Source: Pseudomonas sp. S06B 330 | GTDB taxonomy: Bacteria > Pseudomonadota > Gammaproteobacteria > Pseudomonadales > Pseudomonadaceae | Direction: 5' to 3' | Assembly (NCBI RefSeq): GCF_002845275.2 | Contig: NZ_CP088149.1 | Coordinates: forward strand, 3,034,501-3,098,500 | Length of the DNA: 64,000 nucleotides | In this document: positions 35,301 to 43,459 of the stretch, one piece after another | Layout: every line of letters starts with the position of its first letter | Position numbering within the stretch: the stretch's first letter is position 1 | Program-made: the position numbers and the translations under genes | The notes under the pieces: model-generated | Seen by the model: the letters and a program-made list of their open reading frames with translations, nothing else | What the model was told of the DNA's origin: nothing | Database searches by the model: none

Positions 35301-36072
35301 AGCTGTAGCCGCCCACTGACAGGTCGGTAAAACGCTCGAAGCGGACAAAACCATAGAATGAGCGGTTGATCCGGTAGTAGGCGCTGTACAGGTCGTCCAG
35401 GTACACATCGGCCTGGCCGAACGATGCCGCAGCGATGGCCTTGTCGTGATCGGCATAGACCCGAAAGTCGGCACGGGGAAAGCGCTTGCGTAAATCCTCG
35501 CTGTGCGCGGCCGTGGTTGCCACGCGCAGCCCCGCCAGGTCGATGGGCGAATGCCGGGGTTCGGCGCTGCGCTTGAACAGCGCGAGCCGATCTCGGGCAT
35601 AGGGTGTACTGAGGATCAGGTTTTCCCGTGGCTGGTGACTGCCATGGCTACTGATCATATCGATACTGCCCGCCTGCAAGGCCTGCAGCGCCTGCGCATC
35701 GCTGGCAAAAGGGACGATCTTGACCTGTACGCCTAGCAACTGCGACACCAGCGCGGTTGCATCGGCACTGATGCCTTCGTACTGGTTGTCTTCGGCATTG
35801 ACCGCGAACGGCGCGGACTCACTGGGCGATATGCCGAGCCTGATTTCACCCTTGTGCCGCAACCAGTGCCAGTCGTCAGTGGAAATCGCGATGTCATGAC
35901 GGTCGATATGCAACTGACTGGACAGCACTTGCAGTGGCAGCGGCAACGGCGCGGCGTGCAATGAGGCACTGAACGCGATCAGGCAAATGGAAAGCCAAAT
36001 AGGACGTAGATACATGTGTGAGGGAAACCGAAGGTGCCTGAAGACTGAGTCAGCCATGTGAGAGGTATTCAT
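32389..36072 (-). CDS. BvgS/RocS-like hybrid sensor histidine kinase
   Basis: 1227-residue unorthodox kinase. Signal/anchor at about 20-40; two periplasmic Venus-flytrap (SBP_bac_3) domains, about 75-292 and 305-530; a membrane span at 549-571; PAS domain 590-700; HisKA with MSHEIRTPMNA (His near 735); HATPase (GTGLGLVICRSL near 915); receiver with phospho-Asp in VITDCHMPIMNG near 1024; Hpt with AHRIKGAARVV (His near 1168). This is the full H-D-H chain of BvgS. It lies 75 bp after the REC-EAL gene on the same strand. The order kinase/REC-EAL/REC-HTH equals rocS1-rocR-rocA1 (sadS-R-A) of P. aeruginosa, which controls cup fimbriae. Confidence 0.94.
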   Translation of the reverse strand: MNTSHMADSVFRHLRFPSHMYLRPIWLSICLIAFSASLHAAPLPLPLQVLSSQLHIDRHDIAISTDDWHWLRHKGEIRLGISPSESAPFAVNAEDNQYEGISADATALVSQLLGVQVKIVPFASDAQALQALQAGSIDMISSHGSHQPRENLILSTPYARDRLALFKRSAEPRHSPIDLAGLRVATTAAHSEDLRKRFPRADFRVYADHDKAIAAASFGQADVYLDDLYSAYYRINRSFYGFVRFERFTDLSVGGYSYALRADSTRLQHLLNVAIGAIGEVQLRNLAKRWVGNSFIPSEEPLNLTNEQLRWIERHPVARLVINDDLAPGAYFDSSGVFSGGIADLLEVVTLSTGLHFQVTSRSGGFPQMIDAVQKGDADLAIMTASPERETKLRFSRPIISGPFVLLSTVEQQGKLDSLANKRVSIATGHVAIRQLRKRYPDAQLVEAGGSLDSMNLLYEGKADAAVVALPAARYYIERLFRDKLAINYVLDVGPAKVNFAMRRSDAELQSIIDKVLQSIAPDELNAISNRWRSPPGMSGQTWRNYERVISEVIAAAGVLLLLSLVWVVYLRRQIKARLKAEQMLNDQLQFVQTLTDCMPPPLYVRDINGRMLSCNRSYLKAVGLSAEQVLNKTVHELPMEHFESIPDFHQHYLQAIRDGQTIESVHQIQANGRDLWIEHWVQPFQDSRGVTKGVICGWLDITEHRHLVQQLKEAKNQAVDASRAKTSFLATMSHEIRTPMNAVIGILELALKRADSVPIDRASIEIAYTSAKSLLELIGDILDIARIESGRLSLSPNRANLRELVESVARVFEGLARQKRLKLILEIDSSINCDVLVDALRFKQILSNLVSNAIKFTEEGAVKISIAGVLIDANLINVRLSVEDSGVGISPADQQRLFRPFVQVQRNVQPNEGTGLGLVICRSLCEMMGGQVSMTSALGRGTRVDVELRLQVLECISVGFTPALIKTGQRYRLQVLVVDDHRVNRQVLHQQLIFLGHDVREAEDGKEAFARWQEQAFDVVITDCHMPIMNGVDLTRAIRQAELQGAMPATVIIGLTADAQPEEIGLCIEAGMNECLIKPIGLDELDARLMAYQHGEAEQSLTGELLVAGPATLQLVDLGPLELLISSEPVKFRQILNELINNNRNDCQRLSALLQEGDTDKVAELAHRIKGAARVVKGELLVECCRQLEAVCLDPQATFGQLQQAVAQVEAAINALEQALLSLQGD

Positions 36073-36147
36073 TTGCGAATAGAATGCGCTGTTGGACAGC
36101 GGTCATGGCTGTGCGAATGATAGCTCAAAGCGGCCCATTTAATTCGA

Positions 36148-37338
36148 TCAACTGCGCCCCGCCTGCTCCGTGCAGTAATCGACAAAATGGTTCTGCGGCA
36201 TAGGACGCGCAAACAGATAGCCCTGGGCATAGGTGCCACCGAGTTCGATCAGGCGTGCTTGTTGTTCAGCATTTTCCACCCCTTCAATGACCAGTGAGAA
36301 GCCCAGCGCCTGGGCCAGGGCCACCGCGCAACTGATGATCGCGGCACTTCTGGGTTGAGTCTGCAGTTTGTGTACGAAGGCGCGATCGAGCTTTATCTGA
36401 CTGAACGGCAATTCGCTGAGCCGATCCAGTGACGAATACCCTGCCCCGAAGTCGTCCATGGCCAAGCCGCAGCCCATGATGCGCAAGCGCACCAGATTCT
36501 CCAGGCTGCTGGCCGGGGCACTGATCAACCCGGACTCGGTGATCTCGAACATGATCTGTGTCGCTGGAACCTGAAAACGCTTGAGCAAGGCCGGGATACG
36601 CTCAGTCAAAACGCTACAGGCCAATTGTGCGGGGTGCAGGTTGAACGCCAGGTTGATGGCTCGGCCTTGAGACGCCAATCGTTGGTGCAGGGTCAGGCCC
36701 TGGGTCAACATCTGGTAGAACAACCGGTCGATCAGGTGGTTCTGCTCCATGACCGGCAAGAAATGCGCTGGCGTCAACACGCCCCACTGTGGGTGCGTCC
36801 AGCGCGCCAACACTTCAGCGCCTACCAGCCGTTGCCCTTGAAGGGTGACTTTAGGCTGGAAGTAGGCCTCGAACTCGCCATTGTCCAGGCCCCGTTCTAC
36901 ATCCTGCAGGGAGGGCAGCTCGGCAGACTCGAGCATGCGTGGCGCAGACTGGTTATGGGCTTGATAATGCGAGGCCAAGCGTTTGAAACCCTCCAGATTG
37001 AAGGGCTTGCCCAGGTCACCGAGGAATGTCAGCCCAAGGCAATGGATCATCGCAATAGTCGCCTGACGCAAGATCGGGTCCAGCTCGCTGCACAGTACCA
37101 CTGCACGCACTTTGCCCAGGCTGCTGACGTGGCGCAGAAATGCCAAGCCATCCATGCCGGGCATTTTCAGATCACACAGGACAATGTCGACCTGGGCGCA
37201 GCCGTCCAGGATCGCGATGGCTTCGTCACCATTGGCTGCTTGCAAAATCGGGCCCGGCAGCAGTTTTTCTAACGCTGTCACGGTAACCAGTCGCTGAAAG
37301 GGCTCATCCTCCAACACCAGCACAGTCAAGTTTTGCAT
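36148..37338 (-). CDS. RocR-like response regulator with EAL c-di-GMP phosphodiesterase
   Basis: 396-residue protein. The N-terminal receiver (LVLEDEPFQRLV; phospho-Asp in VLCDLKMPGMDG near 57) is joined to a C-terminal EAL domain from about 140. Catalytic residues appear intact: EVLARW in place of EALLRW, Asn in LAFNLHP, Glu in FEITESG, DDFGAGYSSLDRL, Lys in IKLDRAF, Glu in EGVENAEQ, Gln in YAQGYLF. It should therefore hydrolyse c-di-GMP, and may compete with the HTH regulator for phosphate from the kinase, as proposed for RocR. ATG 37338; a TTG six codons upstream is possible. Divergent from the LuxR-type gene. Confidence 0.93.
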   Translation of the reverse strand: MQNLTVLVLEDEPFQRLVTVTALEKLLPGPILQAANGDEAIAILDGCAQVDIVLCDLKMPGMDGLAFLRHVSSLGKVRAVVLCSELDPILRQATIAMIHCLGLTFLGDLGKPFNLEGFKRLASHYQAHNQSAPRMLESAELPSLQDVERGLDNGEFEAYFQPKVTLQGQRLVGAEVLARWTHPQWGVLTPAHFLPVMEQNHLIDRLFYQMLTQGLTLHQRLASQGRAINLAFNLHPAQLACSVLTERIPALLKRFQVPATQIMFEITESGLISAPASSLENLVRLRIMGCGLAMDDFGAGYSSLDRLSELPFSQIKLDRAFVHKLQTQPRSAAIISCAVALAQALGFSLVIEGVENAEQQARLIELGGTYAQGYLFARPMPQNHFVDYCTEQAGRS

Positions 37339-37417
37339 TTTTTGTTCTACACACAAAGGGGTGCTCAGTGTGTGGACAGGGGGGCGGTTGGCACCATGCG
37401 ACTTTTCCCATGCGTCC

Positions 37418-37431
37418 TCAGAAATTTCCTA
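37418..37431. promoter_or_regulatory. BvgA/RocA-like palindrome in the divergent regulator gap
   Basis: TCAGAAATTTCCTA matches TAGGAAATTTCCTA at 12 of 14 positions. It lies 80 bp upstream of the REC-EAL start and 111 bp upstream of the LuxR-type regulator start, so it could serve autoregulation of both transcripts. Confidence 0.55.
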
Positions 37432-37541
37432 AGCTTTGTTACCTGAGGTCAGGATTCTGCCCAATCCCGCCAATGGTGTTAATCTTTCACGGCTGATGTA
37501 ACCCAGCCCAAGACAAGCCAGAAACAAGGTTAATTGAAACT

Positions 37542-38168
37542 ATGCATAGCGTATTGATCGTCGACGATCATCCGGTGATTCGACTGGCCGTCAGGGTCCT
37601 GCTGGAAAAGCACGATATGCGTGTAGTGGGCGAAGCCGACAATGGCCTGGATGCCGTTCAACTAGTTCGGGAGTTGACCCCGCAAGTGGTCATTCTGGAT
37701 ATTGGCATTCCCAAACTCGATGGCCTCACAGTTATCAGCCGTATCAAGGCGCTTAATGTGCGCAGTGAAATACTGGTGCTGACATCGCAAACCGCCGACG
37801 CCGTTTGCCGGCGCTGCATCCAGCTCGGTGCTCGCGGCTTCATTAATAAAGAAGAAGACCTCGGCAGCCTGATTACCGCGATCAAAGCGGTGGAGTCGGG
37901 TTATAACTTTTTCCCTTCATTGACCTATGACAGTGTCAATTCGACAGATCAGCTCACTGAACTTGAACAGATACAGTCCTTGACCGATCGGGAAGTTACC
38001 GTACTGCAGTACCTGGCCCAGGGATACTCCAACAAGGAGATCGGTGAAAAGCTCTTTCTCAGTAACAAAACGGTCAGCACCTACAAAACCCGTCTGTTGC
38101 AAAAACTGGGTGCTGCTTCGCTCGTAGATCTTGCCGAGTTCGCCAAGCGCAATGCACTGACGCCTTAA
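37542..38168 (+). CDS. BvgA/RocA-like NarL-family response regulator
   Basis: 208-residue regulator. The receiver starts VLIVDDHPVIRLAVRVLLEK, with phospho-Asp in VVILDIGIPKLDG near 54 and the Thr/Ser switch in VLTSQ near 83. The LuxR-type HTH begins LTDREVTVLQYLAQGYSNKE near 147. Strong similarity in layout to BvgA and RocA1. It is the likely output of the hybrid kinase and sits 177 bp upstream of the fimbrial operon on the same strand. A perfect BvgA-type palindrome lies between them. Confidence 0.94.
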   Translation: MHSVLIVDDHPVIRLAVRVLLEKHDMRVVGEADNGLDAVQLVRELTPQVVILDIGIPKLDGLTVISRIKALNVRSEILVLTSQTADAVCRRCIQLGARGFINKEEDLGSLITAIKAVESGYNFFPSLTYDSVNSTDQLTELEQIQSLTDREVTVLQYLAQGYSNKEIGEKLFLSNKTVSTYKTRLLQKLGAASLVDLAEFAKRNALTP

Positions 38169-38188
38169 TAGTCAGCGCTGAAGGCCTG

Positions 38189-38202
38189 TAGGAAATTTCC
38201 TA
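38189..38202. promoter_or_regulatory. Perfect BvgA-like operator upstream of the fimbrial operon
   Basis: TAGGAAATTTCCTA is a perfect 14-bp palindrome made of two inverted TTTCCTA heptads. That is the high-affinity BvgA primary site described at the fha promoter (established knowledge of BvgA). It is centred about 150 bp before the major-subunit ATG. Looser TTCTACC/CTCCTAG half-sites follow, as in BvgA arrays. Confidence 0.65.
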
Positions 38203-38345
38203 GGGTCGCGTCGGCAACGTCCTACTCACTTCTACCATCTTCACTCCTAGACTTACTCCAGCTCAACGGTACACAGATACCGGGGCTTCGAGAGTGTTCC
38301 ATTGAGTCCCCTTCAAGGACATCAATTTAAACTTAGGAGTGTGAA

Positions 38346-38900
38346 ATGAAAGTTAGTACCTTGGCCAGCGCAATCATGGCAGTTACCCTTGCTGCGACGT
38401 CTGCGGCAAGTTTCGCAACCGATAAAGGTCACGGAAGAATCACCTTCGAAGGTTCGATTATCGACGCGCCTTGCTCTATTTCTCAAAAGTCGGCCTACCA
38501 GACCGTCGAGATGGACCAGATCTCCAACGTTGCCCTGAAGAACGGCGGCAAATCCCACCTGACTCCATTCAAGATCGACCTGATCGGCTGTGAGCTTGGC
38601 ACGATGAAATCCGCCACCGCCAAGTTCACCGGTTCGCCAGCGGGCAACGCTGACCTGTTGGCCATCCGCGGCTCCGCCCAGGGCGCTAGCCTGGCGATTG
38701 CCGACCACACCGGCGCACTGATCAAGCTCGGCTCCGAATCGCCTGCACAGCCGCTTTCCGATGGCGACACCTACCTGCAGTTCAACGCTTACCTGCAGGG
38801 CGACATGGTTGAGCCACAAGGTGGTGGCACAGCCATACCAGCGGCTATCGTTCCGGGCACCTACGAAACCTTCGCCAACTTCACCCTCGACTATCAGTAA
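38346..38900 (+). CDS. Major fimbrial subunit (PapA/MrpA-like pilin)
   Basis: 184-residue pilin with a signal peptide (first 23 residues, ending AASFA), the IIDAPCSIS segment bearing the first Cys of the pilin disulfide, the second Cys in IDLIGCELG, and a C-terminal beta-zipper ending FANFTLDYQ. TAGGAG lies upstream of the ATG. First gene of the nine-gene chaperone-usher operon, and followed by a strong hairpin; both points mark it as the abundant shaft subunit. Expression is probably driven by the BvgA-like operator upstream. Confidence 0.92.
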   Translation: MKVSTLASAIMAVTLAATSAASFATDKGHGRITFEGSIIDAPCSISQKSAYQTVEMDQISNVALKNGGKSHLTPFKIDLIGCELGTMKSATAKFTGSPAGNADLLAIRGSAQGASLAIADHTGALIKLGSESPAQPLSDGDTYLQFNAYLQGDMVEPQGGGTAIPAAIVPGTYETFANFTLDYQ

Positions 38901-38921
38901 CACGCATCGTTACTGAGGTGA

Positions 38922-38952
38922 CCCGGAGCACGTACCCAGTGCGTGCTCCGGG
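38922..38952 (+). terminator. Strong hairpin after the major pilin gene
   Basis: CCCGGAGCACG (38922-38932) pairs perfectly with CGTGCTCCGGG (38942-38952) across a 9-nt loop. No T-run follows, so partial termination or protection of the upstream mRNA from 3' exonucleases is more likely than full termination. This is the expected way to make far more major subunit than usher and minor subunits. Confidence 0.75.
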
Positions 38953-38970
38953 GTGCTTGTGGAGGTTTAG

Positions 38971-39519
38971 ATGATTCGCTCAACCACAGTGCTGCTGATA
39001 CCGCTGGCGCTGTTCGGGCTTGGCGAGCCCGCTCGCGCCACTGAACCATTACCTGGCGGTGCGCAAAAGGGGCGCGTGCAACTGGTCGGGAGCATTGTCG
39101 ACAGCGCGTGCAGCATCCGTGTAGGCAATGCCAATCAGGCCGTCGCTTTCAAACCTACTGCACTTGGCGGACTAGTGCGCGGCGCCACCTCTGATCAACA
39201 AACCTTGAACATTTACATCAGCGATTGCATTGCTTCGAATTCAAGCGCCGATGGTGATCCTTCACAACGCTTCCGGCTGACGTTCGAAAGCGAACGTGAA
39301 GGCAAACACTTCGGTGTTCAGGGCGCCGCCCGAGGCATTGCATTACAGATAAAAGATGAACAAGGGAAGTTGATTTCACCTGGCATGTTACTGGAACACA
39401 GCACACCGTCTGCGGACATGCTGATGCTTAATTACTCGCTGACCCTCGTCGGTAGCGGGCATGCACTGGAAGCGGGCGATTATCACGCCACGATCAAGCT
39501 GAGTATTCAGCACTTCTGA
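38971..39519 (+). CDS. Fimbrial minor subunit
   Basis: 182-residue pilin-like protein with a signal peptide (first 23 residues), GSIVDSACSIRVG and ISDCIAS holding the paired Cys, and a C-terminal DYHATIKLSIQHF beta-zipper. GGAGG lies six bases upstream of the ATG. Placed between the major subunit and the usher, as PapH-type terminators or anchor subunits are; which role it has cannot be decided here. Confidence 0.88.
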   Translation: MIRSTTVLLIPLALFGLGEPARATEPLPGGAQKGRVQLVGSIVDSACSIRVGNANQAVAFKPTALGGLVRGATSDQQTLNIYISDCIASNSSADGDPSQRFRLTFESEREGKHFGVQGAARGIALQIKDEQGKLISPGMLLEHSTPSADMLMLNYSLTLVGSGHALEAGDYHATIKLSIQHF

Positions 39520-39563
39520 ACTGCCGATACTGATTGTGCAGTAGCGCTCAAGGATTTAGTCAC

Positions 39564-42053
39564 GTGGATCATCGTAAGGTACTGGCTACCACTGCATTGT
39601 ACTGCGTGGCGGCGTGGGCAAATGCGGCCGAAGAATTCCAATTCAACACCGATGTACTCGACGTCAAGGATCGCGAGAACCTTGATCTTGGGGTGTTTGC
39701 TTCGGCCAACTTCATTATGCCCGGCCAATATACCCTGCTGGTACAAGTGAACCGCGATACGTTGAGCGAGTTCCCCATTGCTTATTTCCCTGCCCAGGAC
39801 GATCCGAAAAGCAGTGTTGCCTGTCTTTCGCCGGCGCTGGTCAGCGAATTGGGTTTAAAGGAACAGGTTGTCAAAGCCCTGACCTGGTGGCACGACGGCG
39901 CCTGCCTGGACTTCAGTAGTGTGCCTGGCATGCAGGCACGCGGCGACCTGGGCACTTCGGGGCTGTACCTGAGCATCCCCCAGGATCAGCTGGAATACAC
40001 CGCGGCCAACTGGGACCCACCCTCGCGCTGGGACGAAGGGATTTCCGGCGTGCTGTTCGATTACAACTTCAACGCCCAGACCACCGATCGCAAGCGCGGC
40101 GAAGGTCGCAGCGACAGCCTCAGTGGTAACGGTACTGCAGGTGTCAACCTGGGCGCCTGGCGTTTGCGCGGCGACTGGCAAAGCCAGATGCAACACAGTG
40201 CTGGCCAGCCGTCTCAAGACCAGTTTTCCTGGAGCCGCTTTTATGCGCTGCGCGCTGTGCCGTCACTGCGTTCGAGCCTGATTCTTGGCGAAGACTACCT
40301 GGACTCGAACCTGTTCGGCAGTTTCCGCTACACCGGCGGCAACCTGAGCAGCGACGATAATATGCTGCCCCCCAACCTCAGGGGATACGCCCCTGAAGTC
40401 AGCGGTGTGGCCCGCACCAACGCACGCGTGGTGATTCGCCAGCAAGGCCGGGTGCTCTACGACACCCAGGTGCCGCCGGGCGCTTTTCGTATCCAGGACC
40501 TCAACGATGCGGTCTCTGGTCAGCTTGATGTGCGCGTCGAAGAACAAGACGGCAGCGTCCAGGAATTCCAGATGGACACCGCTAGCATCCCCTACCTCAC
40601 CCGCCCAGGCACAGTGCGCTACAAGCTGGCCGCCGGCAAACCCTCCGACTGGGAACATCAGATGGATGGCCCGGCCTTCGCCACCGGTGAGTTTTCCTGG
40701 GGTGTAAGCAATGGCTGGTCGCTGTATGGCGGCAGCCTCGGCGCCAAGGACTACAGCTCGCTGGCCGTGGGCGTGGGCCGCGACCTGATGGCCTTCGGTG
40801 CACTGTCATTCGATGTCACCCAGTCGCGGGCGACGCTCCCGGAACACGATACGCTCAGCGGCAAGTCCTACCGTGCCAGCTATTCCAAGCGCTTTGACGA
40901 GTATGACAGCCAAGTTACCTTCGCCGGTTACCGGTTCTCCGAGGAGAACTACATGAGCATGAACGAATTCATCGAAACCCGGCGTGGCGGCCAGCCGCTG
41001 AACCAGAGCAAGGAGCTGTACACGACAACGGTAAGCAAACAGTTTCGTGATTCCTCGCTCAGCGTGTACCTCAACTACAACCACCAGACCTACTGGAACA
41101 GCCAAGCGAGCGATCGCTACAGCCTGTCACTGTCGCGCTATTTCAATGTGGGCGGCTTGAAGAACCTTAGCCTGTCGCTGACTGCGTACCAGAACAAGTC
41201 CAACGGTACCTCCGATGACGGCGCCTACCTGTCGGTCAGTATTCCTTGGGACAGCACCGGTTCGTTCAGCTACAGCTCATCGGTCAACCGCGGTGAAAGC
41301 GCCCACAGCCTGAGTTACTACGACAGTCTCGATGAGCGTAGCCGTTACATGCTCAGCGCCGGCAAGGCCTCAAGCGGGCCAACCGCCAGTGGTTTCCTGT
41401 CTCATGACGGTGACCAGGCCCAGGTAGTGGCCAGCGCCAGCTATCAGGCCGGTGAATACACCTCGGCCGGCCTGTCCCTGCAAGGCGGCGCCACGCTGAC
41501 CGGCCAGGGCGCGGCGCTGCACCGTAGCAGCGTGATGGGTGGCACCCGGTTGCTGGTCGATACCCAGGGTGTGGCGGGCGTCCCAGTGCGCGGTAACGGC
41601 GGGGTCAGCCGTACCAACCGCTTCGGCAAGGCGGTGATTACCGACGTTAACAGCTACTACCGCAACCAAGCCAACATCGTGCTGGACGACCTGGCCGACG
41701 ATGTCGAAGCCACCCAGTCAATTACCCAGGCCACCTTGACCGAGGGCGCGATTGGCTACCGCCGTTTCGATGTGATCGCAGGCCACAAGGCCATGGTCAT
41801 CATTCGCATGGCCAATCGCATCGCTCCGCCCTTTGGCGCGACCGCACAGAACAGCCGCGGCCAGGAAACCGGCATTGTCGGCGAAGAAGGATCGACTTAT
41901 CTGAGCGGCATGAAGCCGGGCGAAACCATGTCGGTGCATTGGGATGGCGCCGCGCGCTGCCATTTCACCCTACCCGACCAGGTCCAATCGCCTGCACGAC
42001 AACTGGAGCTGCTGTGTCAGCCCGTCAGCGAGGCGGACAACGCCGCCGCTTAA
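39564..42053 (+). CDS. Fimbrial outer-membrane usher
   Basis: 829-residue usher (PapC/FimD family). It has a signal peptide, an N-terminal domain from EFQFNTDVLDVKDRENLDLG, a long beta-barrel with the conserved GSFRYTGGNLSSDDNMLPPNLRG-type segment near residue 255 (shown here in part: DDNMLPPNLRGYAP), a plug domain, and two C-terminal domains ending with Cys residues. GTG 39564 is chosen since AAGGA lies upstream and the signal peptide starts there. Exports and orders pilins delivered by the adjacent chaperone. Confidence 0.93.
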   Translation: MDHRKVLATTALYCVAAWANAAEEFQFNTDVLDVKDRENLDLGVFASANFIMPGQYTLLVQVNRDTLSEFPIAYFPAQDDPKSSVACLSPALVSELGLKEQVVKALTWWHDGACLDFSSVPGMQARGDLGTSGLYLSIPQDQLEYTAANWDPPSRWDEGISGVLFDYNFNAQTTDRKRGEGRSDSLSGNGTAGVNLGAWRLRGDWQSQMQHSAGQPSQDQFSWSRFYALRAVPSLRSSLILGEDYLDSNLFGSFRYTGGNLSSDDNMLPPNLRGYAPEVSGVARTNARVVIRQQGRVLYDTQVPPGAFRIQDLNDAVSGQLDVRVEEQDGSVQEFQMDTASIPYLTRPGTVRYKLAAGKPSDWEHQMDGPAFATGEFSWGVSNGWSLYGGSLGAKDYSSLAVGVGRDLMAFGALSFDVTQSRATLPEHDTLSGKSYRASYSKRFDEYDSQVTFAGYRFSEENYMSMNEFIETRRGGQPLNQSKELYTTTVSKQFRDSSLSVYLNYNHQTYWNSQASDRYSLSLSRYFNVGGLKNLSLSLTAYQNKSNGTSDDGAYLSVSIPWDSTGSFSYSSSVNRGESAHSLSYYDSLDERSRYMLSAGKASSGPTASGFLSHDGDQAQVVASASYQAGEYTSAGLSLQGGATLTGQGAALHRSSVMGGTRLLVDTQGVAGVPVRGNGGVSRTNRFGKAVITDVNSYYRNQANIVLDDLADDVEATQSITQATLTEGAIGYRRFDVIAGHKAMVIIRMANRIAPPFGATAQNSRGQETGIVGEEGSTYLSGMKPGETMSVHWDGAARCHFTLPDQVQSPARQLELLCQPVSEADNAAA

Positions 42054-42075
42054 TTTTTTTGCAACAGGTACCTCT

Positions 42076-42834
42076 ATGAAAACCCGCTTCAAACGCAACA
42101 CCCTGTCGCTGCTCGCCGTTTTCGGTGCGTGCACCGCACAAACCAGCCTGGCTGCCGTGTCGCTGGACCGCACTCGGGTGATTTTTACCGGCACCGAAAA
42201 ATCGGTCAGCCTCAGCATCAGCAACCAGAACGGCCAACTGCCCTACCTGGCCCAGGCCTGGGTCGAGAACGAGCAGGCCGAGAAAATCACCGGCCCCCTG
42301 GTGGTGGTGCCGCCGATCCAGCGCCTGGAAGCCGGTGCCAACAGTCAGGTGAAGATTCAAGGCCTACCTGAACTGAGCCAGCTCCCCCAGGATCGCGAGT
42401 CGCTGTTCTATTTCAACCTGCGCGAAATTCCGCCACGTAGCGATAAACCCAACACCTTGCAGATTGCCCTGCAGACGCGGGTCAAACTGTTCTATCGGCC
42501 AGCGGCAATTGCTCCAAAGCGTGGGGTGAATGAAGCCCCCTGGCAGGAAAAACTGACCCTGACCCGCCAGAACGACCGCTATCTGGTCAATAACCCGACA
42601 CCCTTCTACATCACCGTAATCGATGCAACGCGCGACCCCAAGGCCGACACCGTGACCGGTTTCAAACCCTTGATGATCGCCCCCAAGGCCCAGCAGGACC
42701 TGGGTTTGAGCAGCAAGACGCTGGGCGAAAAGCCAGTACTGACCTACGTCAATGACTACGGCGGCCGCCCGCAATTGCAGTTCAGCTGTGTGGCCAGCAC
42801 CTGTACCGCCAGTCCCGTCGACAACAAACGCTGA
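42076..42834 (+). CDS. Periplasmic fimbrial chaperone (PapD-like)
   Basis: 252-residue PapD-family chaperone with a signal peptide, first-domain features VSLDRTRVIFTGTEKSVSLS and REIPPRSDKPNTLQIALQTR (the FYREIP-like signature), the subunit-binding Arg in the N-terminal strand, and a second domain with TPFYITV. It ends with a Cys pair (QFSCVASTCTASP). 22 bp after the usher. It gives donor-strand complementation to pilins in the periplasm. Confidence 0.94.
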   Translation: MKTRFKRNTLSLLAVFGACTAQTSLAAVSLDRTRVIFTGTEKSVSLSISNQNGQLPYLAQAWVENEQAEKITGPLVVVPPIQRLEAGANSQVKIQGLPELSQLPQDRESLFYFNLREIPPRSDKPNTLQIALQTRVKLFYRPAAIAPKRGVNEAPWQEKLTLTRQNDRYLVNNPTPFYITVIDATRDPKADTVTGFKPLMIAPKAQQDLGLSSKTLGEKPVLTYVNDYGGRPQLQFSCVASTCTASPVDNKR

Positions 42835-42870
42835 CTCCCGAGCCCTGTCGTATTCAAGTGAGTGCACACC

Positions 42871-43449
42871 ATGATGCCTGGAACCCGTAGCTGCCTGGCA
42901 GCCTTGCTCTACAGCGCAAGTGTTTCAACCTTGTCTCATGCCGCTGGCACCCTTGCGCAGACGGCCGAGGTTCAAGTGACCGGGACCTTGCTTGAAAGCG
43001 CCTGCTATCTGGACCCGCGCTCCACCTATCAGACCCTGGCACTGGGCGACCTGAGCACCGCCCGATTGTTGCGCGTGGGCGATCAGGGTACCCCTGTGGC
43101 CCTGCACCTCAAGCTGCACGGTTGTGTGCGCAGTGACGGCGGTCGACGGGACAGTCAGCATGGAACCCTGATCTGGAGCGCCATCGAACCGGTCCTGGCA
43201 CTGACCTTCAATGCCGTGGCCGATGCCGACAGCCCCGAACTGATCAAGGTGGCCGGGGCCGAGGGCTTCGGCCTGCGCTTGCTCGATGTCCAGGGCCGCG
43301 ACGTGCGCCTGGGCCGAACCGCGCCGGCGTGGTTCGTCTCGCCAGGCGATAACCAGCTGACCTATTACATTCGCCCTGAGCGCACAGCGGCCCCTTTGCG
43401 CCCGGGCGCCTTCCGCGCCAGCCTGAATGTGAACCTGGCGTATGACTGA
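42871..43449 (+). CDS. Fimbrial minor subunit
   Basis: 192-residue pilin-like protein with a signal peptide ending near LSHAAG, GTLLESACYLDPRSTYQTL with the first Cys, KLHGCVRS with the second, and a C-terminal SLNVNLAYD beta-zipper. ATG 42871 is preferred to a GTG three codons upstream; no strong ribosome-binding site is visible. Its stop precedes the next subunit start by 10 bp. Likely part of the tip fibrillum or an adaptor. Confidence 0.85.
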   Translation: MMPGTRSCLAALLYSASVSTLSHAAGTLAQTAEVQVTGTLLESACYLDPRSTYQTLALGDLSTARLLRVGDQGTPVALHLKLHGCVRSDGGRRDSQHGTLIWSAIEPVLALTFNAVADADSPELIKVAGAEGFGLRLLDVQGRDVRLGRTAPAWFVSPGDNQLTYYIRPERTAAPLRPGAFRASLNVNLAYD

Positions 43450-43459
43450 GGCCCCTGCA

